Of a DNA stretch of 64,000 bases, positions 12,413 to 25,900 are shown piece after piece. This stretch comes from Gorsachius magnificus. Taxonomy: Eukaryota; Chordata; Aves; Pelecaniformes; Ardeidae. A program made the translations under genes and the position numbers. The stretch lies in contig CM067082.1 of assembly GCA_034008185.1 (NCBI GenBank), forward strand, positions 102,171,311 to 102,235,310. Reading direction: 5' to 3'. Numbering within the stretch: position 1 is the first letter of the stretch; each line of letters begins with the position of its first letter. Below the pieces are notes generated by a model. The model saw only the letters and a list, made by a program, of their open reading frames with translations, was not told the origin of the DNA and made no database searches.

Positions 12413-14799
12413 TTAACTAGAAAGACGTTCAAAGTGGATTCAAATCTCTTCCTAGCCTGGTTTTCAATTTGGGTATTTTTTTTTTTAACCCTTCATTTTG
12501 TAGATAGTCTTCCAAAGTGGTTTTATTGGCCACAATTTTTTCACATGAAGCTACTTAAAAACTGAGATTAGGTCAGTAATTTGATAGTTAATTACTGGTT
12601 TAAGTGGGAAACATTCTTCAAGAACTGTGTGGAGTCAAACTACTGCTTGATGCAAGCAATGTAAATAAATGGCTGGATTTTCAGAGGTGCTGAGCATCGA
12701 GAAGTTGTTTTTTTTTTTTGTTTGTTTTGGAAGCTCTTGGGTGCTTGGTAACTTGAAATTGAAGAGTGTTTTCTCCAAAACAGGTCTTAACTTAATAGGA
12801 TTTACACTCTGTGAATTCCTAGTAAGGTGAGTATTTTTGAAGATCCCACTCTTAAAGCCTAACTCAGAGTTCTGATTTCTGAAATCTTGGCCCTAACCTC
12901 CAGTCTTGAATTTGGGATACCTTCTTTGTGTGTATTTTGCCAGTAACCAAGGTGAAAACAGGCTGTGCTCTAATGTGTGTGGTTAATTTTGCTTCATAAT
13001 TAAAGTGCAGGTGTTGTCAGGTGTGCAGTGAATGCAGCAGGTCTCAGAGGAGCAATTTATCAGCCTGGCCAGCTCTACACACACCTAGATTTTTACATGA
13101 TGGGCCCATTTTTGTTCCCCACTTACTGGAAGAGTTTTAAAAAAACCAAAACACCCCCCCCACCCCCCACCCCCCCCAATATTCTCTTAAGCTTACTGTC
13201 ATATTGCAGCATTTACTCATGTCTTTTTATTCCACAAACTGCAGATTGTTACAAAAAGTCTCTTGAAGCTGAGCATCTGCTCAACTGTTGTCCTTAAAAC
13301 ACTTTAATGCATCAGTGCTGAAACTTTGGGTACCCCCACAGAAGGAAAACAAAAGGAACTTGGATGGAGAAAGTAGTGCAGGGACCTCCAGGGGAAACTC
13401 CCAGAAGAAAACACTTATTTTAATAGCCAGTTACAGTTGCTAAGTGACAACAGTGGAGTTTACTGGTCTCATAGTTTATACAATCCCAGCACTTATAAAT
13501 GTGAAAAGTAATAGTTAAGTTTACCCATACAGTAAATAAAAACATTACTCATATCAACTTTAAACTACGTAAACTCAACCCCAAGTAATTAGTAGTTGAA
13601 ATTTTCATTTTGGAGTAGGAGACATTAAATTCTGGCTATTGGTTTGAAAACCCTACGTGCTGCTCTTGTAGCTGTAATGTCAAAATACTATGAACTACAC
13701 AAAAATCTTGTGTGAAAGAGTAGTAAACCCAGTGTATTACGCTAAGTACTACTTAATGATATATTCCTTAAAACCCCAAGTAGAAGTCACTAGCTAGACA
13801 TTAAATTTTTACCAAAAGCCTGTGTTTCAAACATTTCTTTTTGAGCTCTTTGCACAGGACTGTACAGGAAAATCTGTGTGGGACATTTTAAGTTCTAAAC
13901 AGGAATATTTGCTTTCAAATAAACTTACGAAATGGAAAATGTGCCCTCTTGAAACAAAACAGTTTGTTAATGTGATATAATGCAACTGTAAGTTCTCATC
14001 AGTTTAGGCCACAATGTTATAGGTTCAGGTATGTGAGGAATGTATATTCCCTTACCTGGTGAGGATATGAGGACAGAGTCAAATTTATATCTACAGCCAC
14101 TCCTTTCTTTGCTTTTAAATTACTAGGGTTTGGAAGTGATGCATTAGCTAGGTGCGCTTCTGTCACCTAGCAATGTTAAACAGGCTTTTGAAACAAATTG
14201 TATTCGGAATAGGCAGTTTTGGACCATCATCAGGTGGAATAAATTCAGGTATCTCTGGCATTCTCCAAAATCAGATATTGCTATGACTTCTCTGGGTGTC
14301 CCCTTTGTTAGGAAACCTTTGGAAAGCAAATGGCTTCCAAGGTGACTTAAGTTCAGCTCAAACTTGAGCCTTGACAAAACTTTTAGAGAAATAAATACCA
14401 TGAAGGAAGATCCTGCTCTTCCAAAAAACCTACCTGTCTTGCAATTGAACGGTGGTCCCCTCACAGCAATTAAATGTGTTGATCTTTAGTGTCATGTTCC
14501 TATGCATTGAATTAAGTGCTCTCCAAAGTAACTAGTGCTCCACCCCACTAAGCCTTTACTGGTACTGGCTAAACCAACACTTTAGACCACAGCAGTAGTT
14601 AAACTGAATGTTGTTGCAAAACCTGTACCTGTGGAGTATGTAGGCACTAATTAAATACATAGGTATTTCTGTATGTAGCAAAACCTACAAAAGATAGGTA
14701 ACGGTAAGGTTGAGTATCTCATGGTTACTTTCCGAAGGTGATGGTTAGTGAAGATGCATGCTCTCCAGGAGATTTTTTGTTCTTGACAAATAGAGCAGG
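12413..14799. other. Intron 3 block between SINE remnant and candidate enhancer cluster
   Basis: Unique AT-rich DNA apart from the C-run tract at 13154. No gene or further repeat family recognised. Confidence 0.65.
13154..13177. repeat. C-run tract (C8-A-C6-A-C8)
   Basis: Three long C runs separated by single A bases. The minus strand has the matching G runs and could form a G-quadruplex. A run of C is also a common place for sequencing length error. Confidence 0.85.
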
Positions 14800-15820
14800 T
14801 GGGAGTACTGTATTTCCTGACTGCTCATTGTCAGCAATTACAATATTATATTTAGTTACAGAGATAGGGTTTGTATACATTATAACCCCCATAAACAGCA
14901 GGTATCAATCAATGATCCTGATTTTCTTGCCCTCTTTCATTAGTACTCTTGCTCTGAAAGAATAAAGGGAAAAAACCAAAACAAACCTTCATTACAACCT
15001 TGCAAGAAGAGACTGGGAAGGGTGTAATGAGCAGTACTGTACTGATATGTTTTAATAAATATTAGTTTACTGCATAGTGCAGCAGAGAGCAAATGCATGC
15101 AATTACTTGCAAATTTCTTCGGTGTTTGTACTTATAAATCTCTGCCTAAATCTTCCCAGCTGGGAGTTAGGCTGGTCTTTCTGCTGTGGAAGCAGGGCTT
15201 TGTTCTCATGTTCAGCTTTGGCTCAGTCTGGAATAATTCAGAAACGTATTAGATAGATTGCTGCTCCCAAAAGGCATAATGAAATAACCTTCACTCCCAG
15301 CCTTAGGGAAATAAGCGCACAATCAGGGTTTGGGCAGATTTCTCGATTAAACAAAGAACTAACTGTGCACAAATTGCTCCATAACAATTTGTAAAGAGTC
15401 CACTTTATAAATTTCTTGCAGATGTAAAGCTGATATTTTTTAATCAGAATGGCAGGGCTGTTAAAGTTGAAATGTCTTCAACATTTTCCCTTTGCTCCAT
15501 AATTAGTATCAGAAATATTTGGATTTAAAACGGAATTGGTAACACATCCTGGGTTATTTTTTATTTGGTTTTGGGAGTCAGTGAAATGCAATGTCAAACC
15601 CAAGCTAAAATCTCCATTTAATACATACAGTGAACCTAATCCATCTGGAATAGATTCAGGATAACTTGGTGCTGTCAATTTTTATTTTGTTTAATTTCAT
15701 GTGGTGTTCAGCAAAGGAATGAAAAGTTATTGCACTTAATGTTGTTGTGACTTAAGGTGTTCTCCGGTCAAATTATTCAATAAATCAAAATCAGGCTCTG
15801 GTTGTAGCTGCTAAGCGTTG
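14800..15820. promoter_or_regulatory. Candidate conserved intronic enhancer cluster
   Basis: Repeat-free AT-rich sequence with packed developmental transcription-factor words: CAGCAATTACAATATTAT, ATCAATCAATGATCC, ATGCATGCAATTACTTGC, AACAAAGAACTAACTG, CATAACAATTTGTAAAG (SOX-like), CTCCATAATTAGTATCAG and TCAAATTATTCAATAAATC. This fits the known class of deeply conserved GLI3 intronic enhancers. No alignment was possible, so conservation is inferred from texture only. Confidence 0.35.
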
Positions 15821-18537
15821 TTTAGAATAGGATATTTAGGAGATTTCTAGCAGCTTTCCATTGATTGAACAAGACACACATGTCATGCAAAAAGCATGCA
15901 GTATTTTGATGAATAGCTGTATTAGATGGCAAGTCTAGGGACCCAGTAAACACAACTTCTTATTTTACTGGCCTTTGGTTTTAACTTGAGGGCTTCAGGG
16001 TAAAAGAAAATACCACTTGAGTGTTGTTCTGATGCCTTGCTGCTTGTCTACGACCCATGCTTATCCTCCAAAATCTCCCCCAACGTTTAAAAATGCATAC
16101 CTGTTTTCTCTATATTAGCTTGGTGCCGATTACCTCATTTTTCAGCTAATTAGATGGTTTGAAGTCTTGCTCTCACCTAAATGCACAAGCATATTTACTA
16201 CAGTCCATGGAGAAAGGTAGAGATTTTCAGACCATCCGTTCCGTGAAGCAATGTTCCTGCTCGTTAGGCGGGGGTCTGCCTGCATCTCTGCCTCTGGTTC
16301 TCAGTCTGCTCCATCCAGCTACCAGGGCTGAAGTCAGTAGGCCCAGAGTTGCGTAACAGAAAGCAGAAGCTGTTCCCCAATTTCCTATGCCATGCACTGA
16401 AGAGCAGCTGTGCTTGTATCAGCACAGCTGTCAGCAGATTCTGGTAGGTCCTGTTTCTACAAGCACAATGTTCAGTTTTCAGTTTAAACAGACCTGATTA
16501 TTATTTTTTTTTTAAAAAAGCAAACTTTCCTCAAAATGCATGCAGCTACTTGCTATGAAGTTGTGCTGCTTTCCAAACTAGCAGTACCAGCCAGCTGCTG
16601 CTTGGACCAGCTCTTGGAGACCAAAGGTGTCAGCGCAGCCTGGGGAGCTGCTCCTGCAAAGCTTGGGCTGAACCTGCAGCACGCTTGGTGTCCTCCCTCA
16701 GAACATCATCTGTCCACCGCTCTGCACCGAGGGTGTTACCAGTTGGGGAGGTTTGGCCTTGGAGGCTCTCTGCAATGTTTTACCCCTTGGGGGTAACATG
16801 CAGTTCCTCACACAGGCCCAGCTGGCCTGACGCCACCTATCCTGTTCAAAGCAAATATGTGAGACATAAGCAGGAGGCCTGCTCCTGTAGTCCGTTAAAT
16901 TAATGACAGAATTGGAGTTTCTAGTTGTGTAAGTTTAGCTGCAGTTTGGGCGCATGTTATAGATGGGGAGATAAACCAGAATGTTTAAATACATCCTCAC
17001 TGAAAAATGGACTTGCCACACTTCTATGTAAGCGCATAGCACCCATGCTCATCTTGTGTACTTCATGCACCTGCATCAGTGTAAGACCCTGTGTGTAAAA
17101 GAGTGGAAAAATACTAAAAAGGTTTCAGGAGGGACGAGCGCTAGGACTGCTTGCTGTGAAGGGAAACAGCAAAATGGTAACTGGCATCTTGAGCTAAAAG
17201 AGAAAAAAAAGATGCAACTGAATTTACTGGGAAATTCATCTTATCTTTTACTCTGTTTCATGTTTGACAGGACCTTCTGACAGCTTTTACCCATCACGCA
17301 GATAGAAACAGTGTTCAAACTACTTGTATTCTGATAGCTGAACCCAGGGTTACGAAATGAACTTTACGGTTATAGTGGACATTTAATTAAAATACAGTGT
17401 CGTTCTGCCAATAGAGACTGTAACAACTGCTTGAGGTACTCTGCTTTTACACTGGAGAATCTGCAGTGGCATGTTGAACAGGAAGGCCTCAGCCTGGTTT
17501 TCTTTTAAAATTGCATTTAAATGTACACTAGATACACATTCATCACTTTAATCTAAACTCTACTGTAAATTAACATGTATAGCCTCTGAGATCATACACT
17601 TTCACAGAAGTACTCTAATGAAACTTGGCAGCTTTCGCCCCGTAACATCATTTGTTCCATTCACTAGCAAAGGCAGACCTCAAACAAGTCAAAACTGTGC
17701 TCAGTAATGAGTTCCATTATTTTTCTTCATGTTTTTGGAGTCTCAAAAGCCTCCTGTCCCATGTCTTTATTTTACAATAAGTCAAAAAAGCACGACAAGC
17801 CTGCAGATGTATCAAAGGAAAGCTTTCTCATGTAAGATCCTGAGATGTTTGTCATTTACCATAACCAAGCGTGGGACTTCAATTAGCATGAGTGACTTGT
17901 TGTCAGTAAGGAAGCTTTCTTCTCAAAACCGGTACATTAGCTGCTTGATGTTCACGGATGCAGTTACATGTGTGGTTGCCTGTCGCCTGGATGATTATGT
18001 CATAGTCTTTTGCATCCCTATTGATACTCATATAATGCTGACATGAAAACCAGGTGCCAAAGTAAGCTCATCAGTGTAACGGTTTTGTTTGAATTAACCA
18101 TTTCTGTTGACCTCATGGAAAAGTACATGCTATTTAGCACAGAAGTACCACTGGGCTGGTGAACAACTTGATTACAACTATGCGTTGTCAACAGGAAGTG
18201 AGGTGATGCTTGCTCAGTTTTGGGGTGGATGAAACTTGACATGCTGTGTTTTCCCTCTGTAAGGGGAAACCAGCGTAACCCAGTTTTGGACATCTTAATC
18301 TATAGCAGTGAGGGGGGGAAAAAAAGCTATTGGAAAAATGCATTCTGGCAGCCTGTGTACATGGGGGGAAGTAAAGGGGCATTTCCATGCAGTTTGTCTG
18401 TTGTGTGAGCTGTCTCAGCTCAGAGCTCTGACTTGAGCTCACAACGTAATGGGGCAAGCTGGAGAGAGAATGGGCTGCTTTACTGCACCTTGGCTCGCTT
18501 AATTTGTACAGTCTTAAGGTCTCTGCTAAAAAGGGAA

Positions 18538-18557
18538 GATAAACTTTTAAGTTTATC
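18538..18557. repeat. 20-bp palindrome
   Basis: GATAAACTT and AAGTTTATC are exact inverted arms around a TT centre. Confidence 0.85.
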
Positions 18558-18899
18558 CTGTGCCTGACTGCTCTGCTTAATTGGGTAGGCGCCACTAATA
18601 AGTATGAGACATTAAAAAGCTCTGGACTTGCATATTTTCAAGCATGGTGTTTTTTTTCTTAGGTTCTCGTGGTTAAATCTAATAAATCTAATGTCATTCA
18701 ACTTAAAGATAAAAAAATAATCATCTGCATAGAAAAAAATACTGGTATGCGTTCAGTACAGATCTTTCACCTTCACTAAGCAAGTGATTTTTGTAGTCAT
18801 TCACTAGTTGATAGGTTTTGTTGCACTGAATTAACCTATTATGTCTGTTAAAAATAACCAGGAAGTCTTTGCTACATCCTTACCCTTTTTTTCCCTAGA

Positions 18900-18945
18900 T
18901 ATACATGTATATATTTATTTTTAAATTATTAATTTATATAAATGT
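18900..18945. repeat. AT-rich low-complexity tract
   Basis: ATACATGTATATATTTATTT followed by TTAAATTATTAATTTATATA, with no other feature visible. Confidence 0.75.
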
Positions 18946-21900
18946 AGATCCTTCATGAGTTCTGTTGTTTTTCTAATGTCGAAGAAGGCATTAAGCATTA
19001 GCAAACTGAAATAGAATTCTAGTTGCAAGGGAAGGAAAATATGTTCTAGTATAAATGTCTTCCCTTTAAAAAATATGGCCTGATTCAATAAATGGGTTGA
19101 TGACCCACTGAAGCCTTCCACAGAAATTGGTGTTGGTCTGCAAGTTATCAATAGGGCAGTCAATGGCTTTCAGTGTATCTCTGTGGATTAACCTCACTGT
19201 GTCTTCTGAGTCTATTCTGATGAGCTCTCTAGATCCATATTTTTGGAAGCAGGATCAGGTGCCCAAGAAGTCAGAGGAGAGAATTTGTCTTGATAGGAGT
19301 AATTCATTAAATATCTCTGTGTGTGCGTATAAATTCTGCAGTAATAAAGAAAAAAAACCCAGAAAATATAGTCGAACCACGCTGATGTGACCTGGGATTT
19401 CTAGCATGCTTGGGGTTCCCACCAATTACACCACATTGCCTAATTGAGTTGTGTTATGGACCAGCTTAGAAGCAGGGGAAGAGGATACAAAGTCTCTCAG
19501 CAGAACTGAAAATGTCTTTCTGATAGCAGAAGTGAGGAATGTCCATTTCAGCTTACAACTGTTCCTGACTTGGATTACTTACGTTCTTATTTGTTTTTTC
19601 TTGGCTTCTGCTCACTTTGTACTTTATTTCTGTCAGACCTTTTTCCTTCTCTTTTCATGCAGTGTCTCTGCAGCATGCTTAGGTAGTGATTAATGGGAAC
19701 CCAGACTCAGAACACCTGACTACAGTGAGTCTTTCATTTAACAGTGGATAAGCCAGCAAACTTTAGGGAAAAGAGCTCATGTACCTCATTCTGGTGATCA
19801 ATTTTAAACAGCAATATATTCAGACCTTACCACATAGGGAAAACTGCATATGCAGCTGGCAACATATGTGCATTTGTTGTCAGCTGCTTTCAGTTTGGGT
19901 CTATGTAGTGCCCCACAGGTTTTATTTAATGTGTCACTTTATTTTGTCTTTTACTTTCCATGCTCCAGAATTCATAGGTACCTCTATCTTTTTTTTGTGA
20001 AAGAAGCTGAAGATGTTCCATGTGTTTTCTGTGGCTCTCCTGTGGTTAGTCATTTCCACATGGAAGTCAGAACGACTTATTGGTGTGGGAATACCTCTGC
20101 TGCCCATGTTTCTTGTGCTCTGTATGTGCATGTCTTGTATTGCAGAGCTTTCATTACATAGCCTGTGTTCTGGTTCTCCCTTTTTTTTTTTTTGGTTTGT
20201 ACTTATTGAGAAAGGAATGGTTGAAAGATGAAGGCTAAGGATTAAGATGAACATAATGAGGGGAGATAAAGGTTGGTTACTGGTGTAAGGTTTGGGTTTT
20301 CCATTAGTCAGTGATGAGAGTTGGAAATGTTCAAAACAGCCTGTGGCACATACACACGTTCATTAAGATGGAGTGAATTGGTCCTGCAGGTACTTGGGTC
20401 TCTGACGTTTTTGGCAGCGTAGAAAAAAACCACCTTAGACTGAGCGCTAAACTTTTGGACAGGTCAACTTAGCTGTCAGTCTACTCACTCATTCAAGTGC
20501 CTAGTCTAAGACGTGTAAAAGTGGTTGTAAACAGCATTCAAGAAACCGAATACCCATCTTAGGGAGGAGAACGTGTCAGCACTCCAGATGGCAATCTTGT
20601 CACCAAATTCTCAGATGCCCGCTATATTGCTCTCTATATAGATATATGTAAGCTGTTCTTCCACTCTGTGGTTCACATTTTACATGACTAAGTTTTCTTG
20701 TGGAACTCTTAGTTTCCAATTTACCTGTAATTAAAAGGGATCTGTCTGTGTTCAGGGCTTTATTTCACCAAGTATCCTTTAAACTCTTCTTACAAAGCAA
20801 TTTTGCATTATTTTGGACACACACTCTTTTTAGTCCTTTTTCTGTAGCTTTTACCAACTTTTTAAAAAACCTTGTTTCTGTCCCCAGGCTGGACGCTTCC
20901 TAAGGCTGTGTTTGCTTCCACTGCACATACAACCACAATTCTTGCTGCCTCTTGTAAGGCCATGCTTGTTGGCATTTTGCAAGCTCCTTCTTGGAGGATT
21001 GCTTCTGCTCGCCCTAACAGATCTGAGGCTTGTTGCCCTTGGTACTTTGTGATTGTTTTGTTTTCCCTCTAGAACTTGAATTCAAATCTGGCCTGGTCTA
21101 GTCTGCAGACAGAATGGCAAATTCTCACTGTTTTATGTAAGTATTAATCATAAGGCGTTTTTTGGAGCTTCTGTAATCTGATCTCAAATTAAATATTCCA
21201 CAGGTCCTCCAAACCTGCATATTTAACTCCCCTGTCTCGAAAGAATAAGAAATTAATTTAAAGCATTTCCCCTTATGAAGCTTTTATAACAAGTGGTATC
21301 TCTCAGAACTTTAAGTTTTGATAGTCTTCATGTTTCTGTAGTACAGTTGTGTACTTGCACTTTATGCAACTGTCAGCTATGAAACAAACGCAATTCTTCT
21401 GACCAGCAACAGGGAACTTCAGTCATGAAGATATGTCTTGGTGCCTGTAGCATGCCCACTAATCAATGCTTAGGAAATGAGCCATTGTCGTGCAGAATTC
21501 GGGTAAAATTTGTCTGCAGTTGGGAATTTGAACATAATGCATATTCTCCAGGATGCCTTTGAAACAACAGGATTTGTCAGGAAGGGTGTTTGGAACAAAC
21601 CCCCACCTGGCAGCAAAGGCAGAATAGGTGGAAGTGATGCTTGCCCAATAAACTCTCGAGAGCAGAGAGGATTGCTGATGCATGGGTTGGTTTGGAGAAT
21701 CTGGCCTTTGCTTCTAGCAAGGATTGCAGTGCTACAGCATTGGGAGAAACAATGGACAGAACAAGGAAGTGGGTGTGAAAAAACAAGGTTAAAACCAGTC
21801 CCCTACATTGAGGATCCCAAGGACTTCTTGACGTCACTAGACATCTGTCTCTGTCCAGCAGACAAATAAGCAACAAAAGACAATAGGAAAGGGAGTGGCC

Positions 21901-22940
21901 TGACGTAAGCAGTAGCAAGACACAGTTCATATGAAGAAGCTCTAGGTTCATAATAATTAACAGGCAAAGAGGAAATTAGCTTTGTAGAATGCTATGCCAC
22001 ATCTTGATGCAAAGGAGAAAGAGCTAAGCAGAAGGCTCAGCAATTGGCCTTCCAGTTGTAGGAAGATCAGAAGAAATTAGATATATCAGCAACACACATG
22101 AATAATGTGAATTCTCCCAAAGTAGTGAAGCTGGCCACAGAGTGGTGACATCGACTAAAGGTATTAACATGGACAAAGAGGTGGGAAGACTAAGAAGATG
22201 TGATAGGAACGTGGTAAAAGGCATATTGCATGCTAGTTCCAGTAGGTCAACAAATTTTGTGGAAAAGATACAGGAATAAGGAATTGATTTATTTTAAAAA
22301 AAAAAAAATCGCTAAACCATTGCTAAACTTGAAAATGGGAGCAGAGGTTTTGGTTTGGTAAGGACCAGGTTGGTGGACACACTGAGATATCAGTCTACAG
22401 GGACATGTCTGAAGTGATAGGTGTATCTGGAGTATTCCAGCTACCTTATACATGCATTTCTCAAGAAAATACCCATTTAACTTTAGAAGCATGGAGTCTT
22501 CTCAGACTAACTGATGTCACCTTTTAGAATATACCATAATACATCTGGTCAGCAGGGAAGATCACATCCTGCTGGCTGAATGAACTTGTGCTGAACTGCA
22601 AATAAGAATCTTTTTATTGATGAATGAAAGACATGTACACTATACCCTAGTACACCGCTTACCAGATCCATCTATAATAATGAATATATATTAAAAAAAA
22701 AACAAAACCGAAAGAAGAAAAAAAAAAGGCTATGCCAGAAACATCAGTAGCCATCAAGGACTGAATATGTATCTTTAAATAATCTTGCCAGAAGACATTT
22801 CTTCTCTTTTTCCTTTCTATGTCTGTACTCAAATAAAAACTGAATTCATGCAAGGTGGCAGGGCAGCACCCAAATACATAACCTGTTCTGAAGGTAAGAT
22901 ACTGGAAGAAAAATAAATTGTTTGTAAGAGTTTCAAACCG

Positions 22941-22955
22941 TGAGAGAGAGAGAGA
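22941..22955. repeat. (GA)n microsatellite
   Basis: Seven consecutive GA units. Confidence 0.85.
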
Positions 22956-25900
22956 TTGGAAGAGATGTAAGGAGAACTGTTTGCTCTGCATGGCTGTTCT
23001 ACGCTTCTGGCAGCCAAGCCCAAGGTGACAAGTTGTTGACTCAAAAGGCTCTGCAGGAATGTTAAATGGTTATCGTTATTTAATACTTACGCTCTATTAA
23101 GTGACAGCCTCCTCTTTACATCTTCAAAACACTTTTCAAGCGTGCACTAGTTTGCAAGTCTGGAGGCTGCTCTTTTTTTACAGGCAGGCCTCGCGGTCTT
23201 ACTTAAGTCCTGCCTTGGAGCTGAGCTGGGGAGGAGTTAAAAACGGGGTTTCTGTTTTCACTGGTCCCTGCTCGCTCTTTGTGGCACAGAAACAGTCTCA
23301 AATAGGTTGGCTTATGCTGGGGGTTGTGGCTGGTGAGCAGAAGTCCCCTTTTACGTGTGATTACTGAGAGCCGTTCATTTAGAAGCTCTTTTATAAAGCT
23401 GTTGGTGTACAAACTAAACATAAACAGCGCCTGGGGTCCCCACAGGGCAATCCTGTTGGTTAGGGGAAGCCTAAACCTCCCTCATTTCAGGGGGCCAGGG
23501 CTAAGATGTATTTCATTTTTGGTGTTGAATAAATACCATTCTTTTATTCCAATCTCTTACTGGGAGCTTTACCGTTCTTACTAAGCACTGAAAAGAGCAC
23601 AATTTCTAAAACCTGTATTAGAAAGTTTGGAAAATTAACTATCAGTAATGGTGAAGTTTGGGTTTGATTAGTGTCTGAGTGATAAACAGATTTGAAAACT
23701 GGAGATGAAAACTTACCCCTCTTGAATTCAGACAGCCCTCTCCCCCTCCCTTTCAAGCACGTTGAACTATAACTTTAGGAAATCTGTAACTTGTGTACTT
23801 TAATCTCCGCTGAAGAGCCTAATTTTAGGCCCATCTCTTTCAGGCTTGGCTCTAATTACTGTATACTCCTTTCTCTTAGATTCAGTCCCTCCTTTTGAGT
23901 TCTGTGACGTATTCTGAACAGTTTTGCTTGCTTTGTTTTGCAGCTAACTTTCAAATTGCTGTAATCTGTTCAATGTTACATGACTATTTCAGCTTAGAAT
24001 ATCTCCACCACACAATTCATGTGCTTTATAATTAAGATACATTTGTAATGAAAAACTAGATCCAAACAATGAAAGACAGGGACAAGACTTGGTCATACAG
24101 CTAGGGGAAAAACCAGCAACACCTCAAACCTCACCATATTAGAGCTCTAATTTTTTTCATGCGTTTAGTTCATTGTTTTCGTCATCAGATGTTCTTCCTT
24201 CCGTCTTTGTCTTGCCAGCAATGCAGTACAGTATTTATGCTTCAGACATACTTTGGAGAAACTGTAATTTTTGCAACACCTGTGAAATTGCCTCTCAGAC
24301 CTCTTGCAACACCCCTTGCTGTCCCTTTATGTTGGAAGAAGAAAACATTAGCTCAGCAGAAATCAGCATGAGAATTTAAGACTGTTAAGGTACATTGAAG
24401 TATTTTATACTCTAAATTCAGAATTTTTCACTTAAAGGGCTTGCATTTTTTATGAATAGACAGTGTGTAAAAGTAATACATTCAGCACATGATGAAAAAT
24501 ACCTTTGTTAAAAATGAAGTCAGGCTGCTAGAAAATACCCATAATACTAGGAAGATATCAAATTATGTGACAGTAGTTGCACATTTTTGAAGCATGACCA
24601 AATAACATATCACTTGAAGCATTTCCCTACCCTCTTGTTGTTTTTTCCCCCCTGGAACTGGGAGGAAATGGATACTACACACCCACCCATTCACAAAAAT
24701 CCTGGCTGGAGGCCAGCTTCCCTCTCTCTCTTCATCCCTGAGCCAAGCTCTGGTCTCTTTTCCCTTTCTCCTTTCTTACTCTTCTTTGCAGTTGCTGCCT
24801 GCCAAATTTGTACCTATTTCAGCAACAAATGAGCTCTATGAGGCCTTCTCACAGAGGTCCCCTAGTATTGCTCATTATCCACGCAGATCCTCCTTCCCGT
24901 GATTCCTAAAACCTGCATTTATCCTGGACTCTGGCTAGTTGGGGAATTGGTTTTTTTTAGCTGTTACTTTATTTCCTGATTCTCCTTCAATCTATGTGTT
25001 CTTGTCCGTTGTTTCAAAGCGTCTGTACTGGCATAGGCTGTTGCCAACAAGTGAGGAGAAAAAAAAAAGTTCAAAAGCCCTTGCACACATCCGTTTGCCA
25101 GATCTTTGCCAATACCTCTTCCCCAGCTGGTTTGGCAGCAAAAGTAATACCTGTTATGGCAGCAGTGGCTGCTGCAGTCACTCCAGATGCCATGGCTGGA
25201 GCAGTGTGGCAGGATTTAAACGCACAGTACAACATGCCAGTGCCTGGGGGTTTGAGTCTGAAGTTGTCAAATGAAAAACAGTGTGTACTGAATTGTCCCC
25301 ATAGTGATTCTCAGCTGCTTTGGGAATGTGGGTTTTGGATCATGTCCAAAGTCCCTTTTTTTATTATTTTTTATTTTTTTTCTCCTCTTTTCCATGGTCG
25401 GGTTAACGCCATATGAAGAGGCACTGAGATATTAAACAGAGAACGTTGGCTGGAAAAGTTCTTCCCAGCAAACACCTCTATGTTTTATGTGATGGGCTGG
25501 AAACTCCCTGGCTTGCTTTAGCCTTCAGTCTGCTAAGGGCTGGTGAGGTGTAAGCCTCTATAGGAGGGTGAAAGAGTCCGTGTATGTTGAGTGCCTGGTA
25601 CAGCTGTGCCCTCCTCGAGGTGCTGGTTCTGCTCACCACTGCCCTGGGAACGTGATTAGAGCATTAGTTGAGTTTCCTGCGGCTGCACCCCACTTACCCT
25701 TAGGCCAGGGACTTGTGCCCACCAGTGTCCCACCGGCTTAGGTGCTGACGCTGAGCGCTGTGGGCACTGTGCAGGCTACCCTGGCCCTGGGCTCACTGCC
25801 TGAATAAACAGGCCAGGACTGTAGCTGCCATGCCAGGATTTATAGTACCACAGCTTTGCTCTTGCTGGGATCTTGTGAACCAGACTGGGTGGATACAGGG

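Noticed and set aside
24994..25416. Frame with an Ala/Val-rich segment, considered as a retropseudogene
   Set aside because: The Ala-rich run comes from a short GCAGTGGCTGCTGCAGTC tract; no parent gene recognised and no poly-A tail or target duplication.
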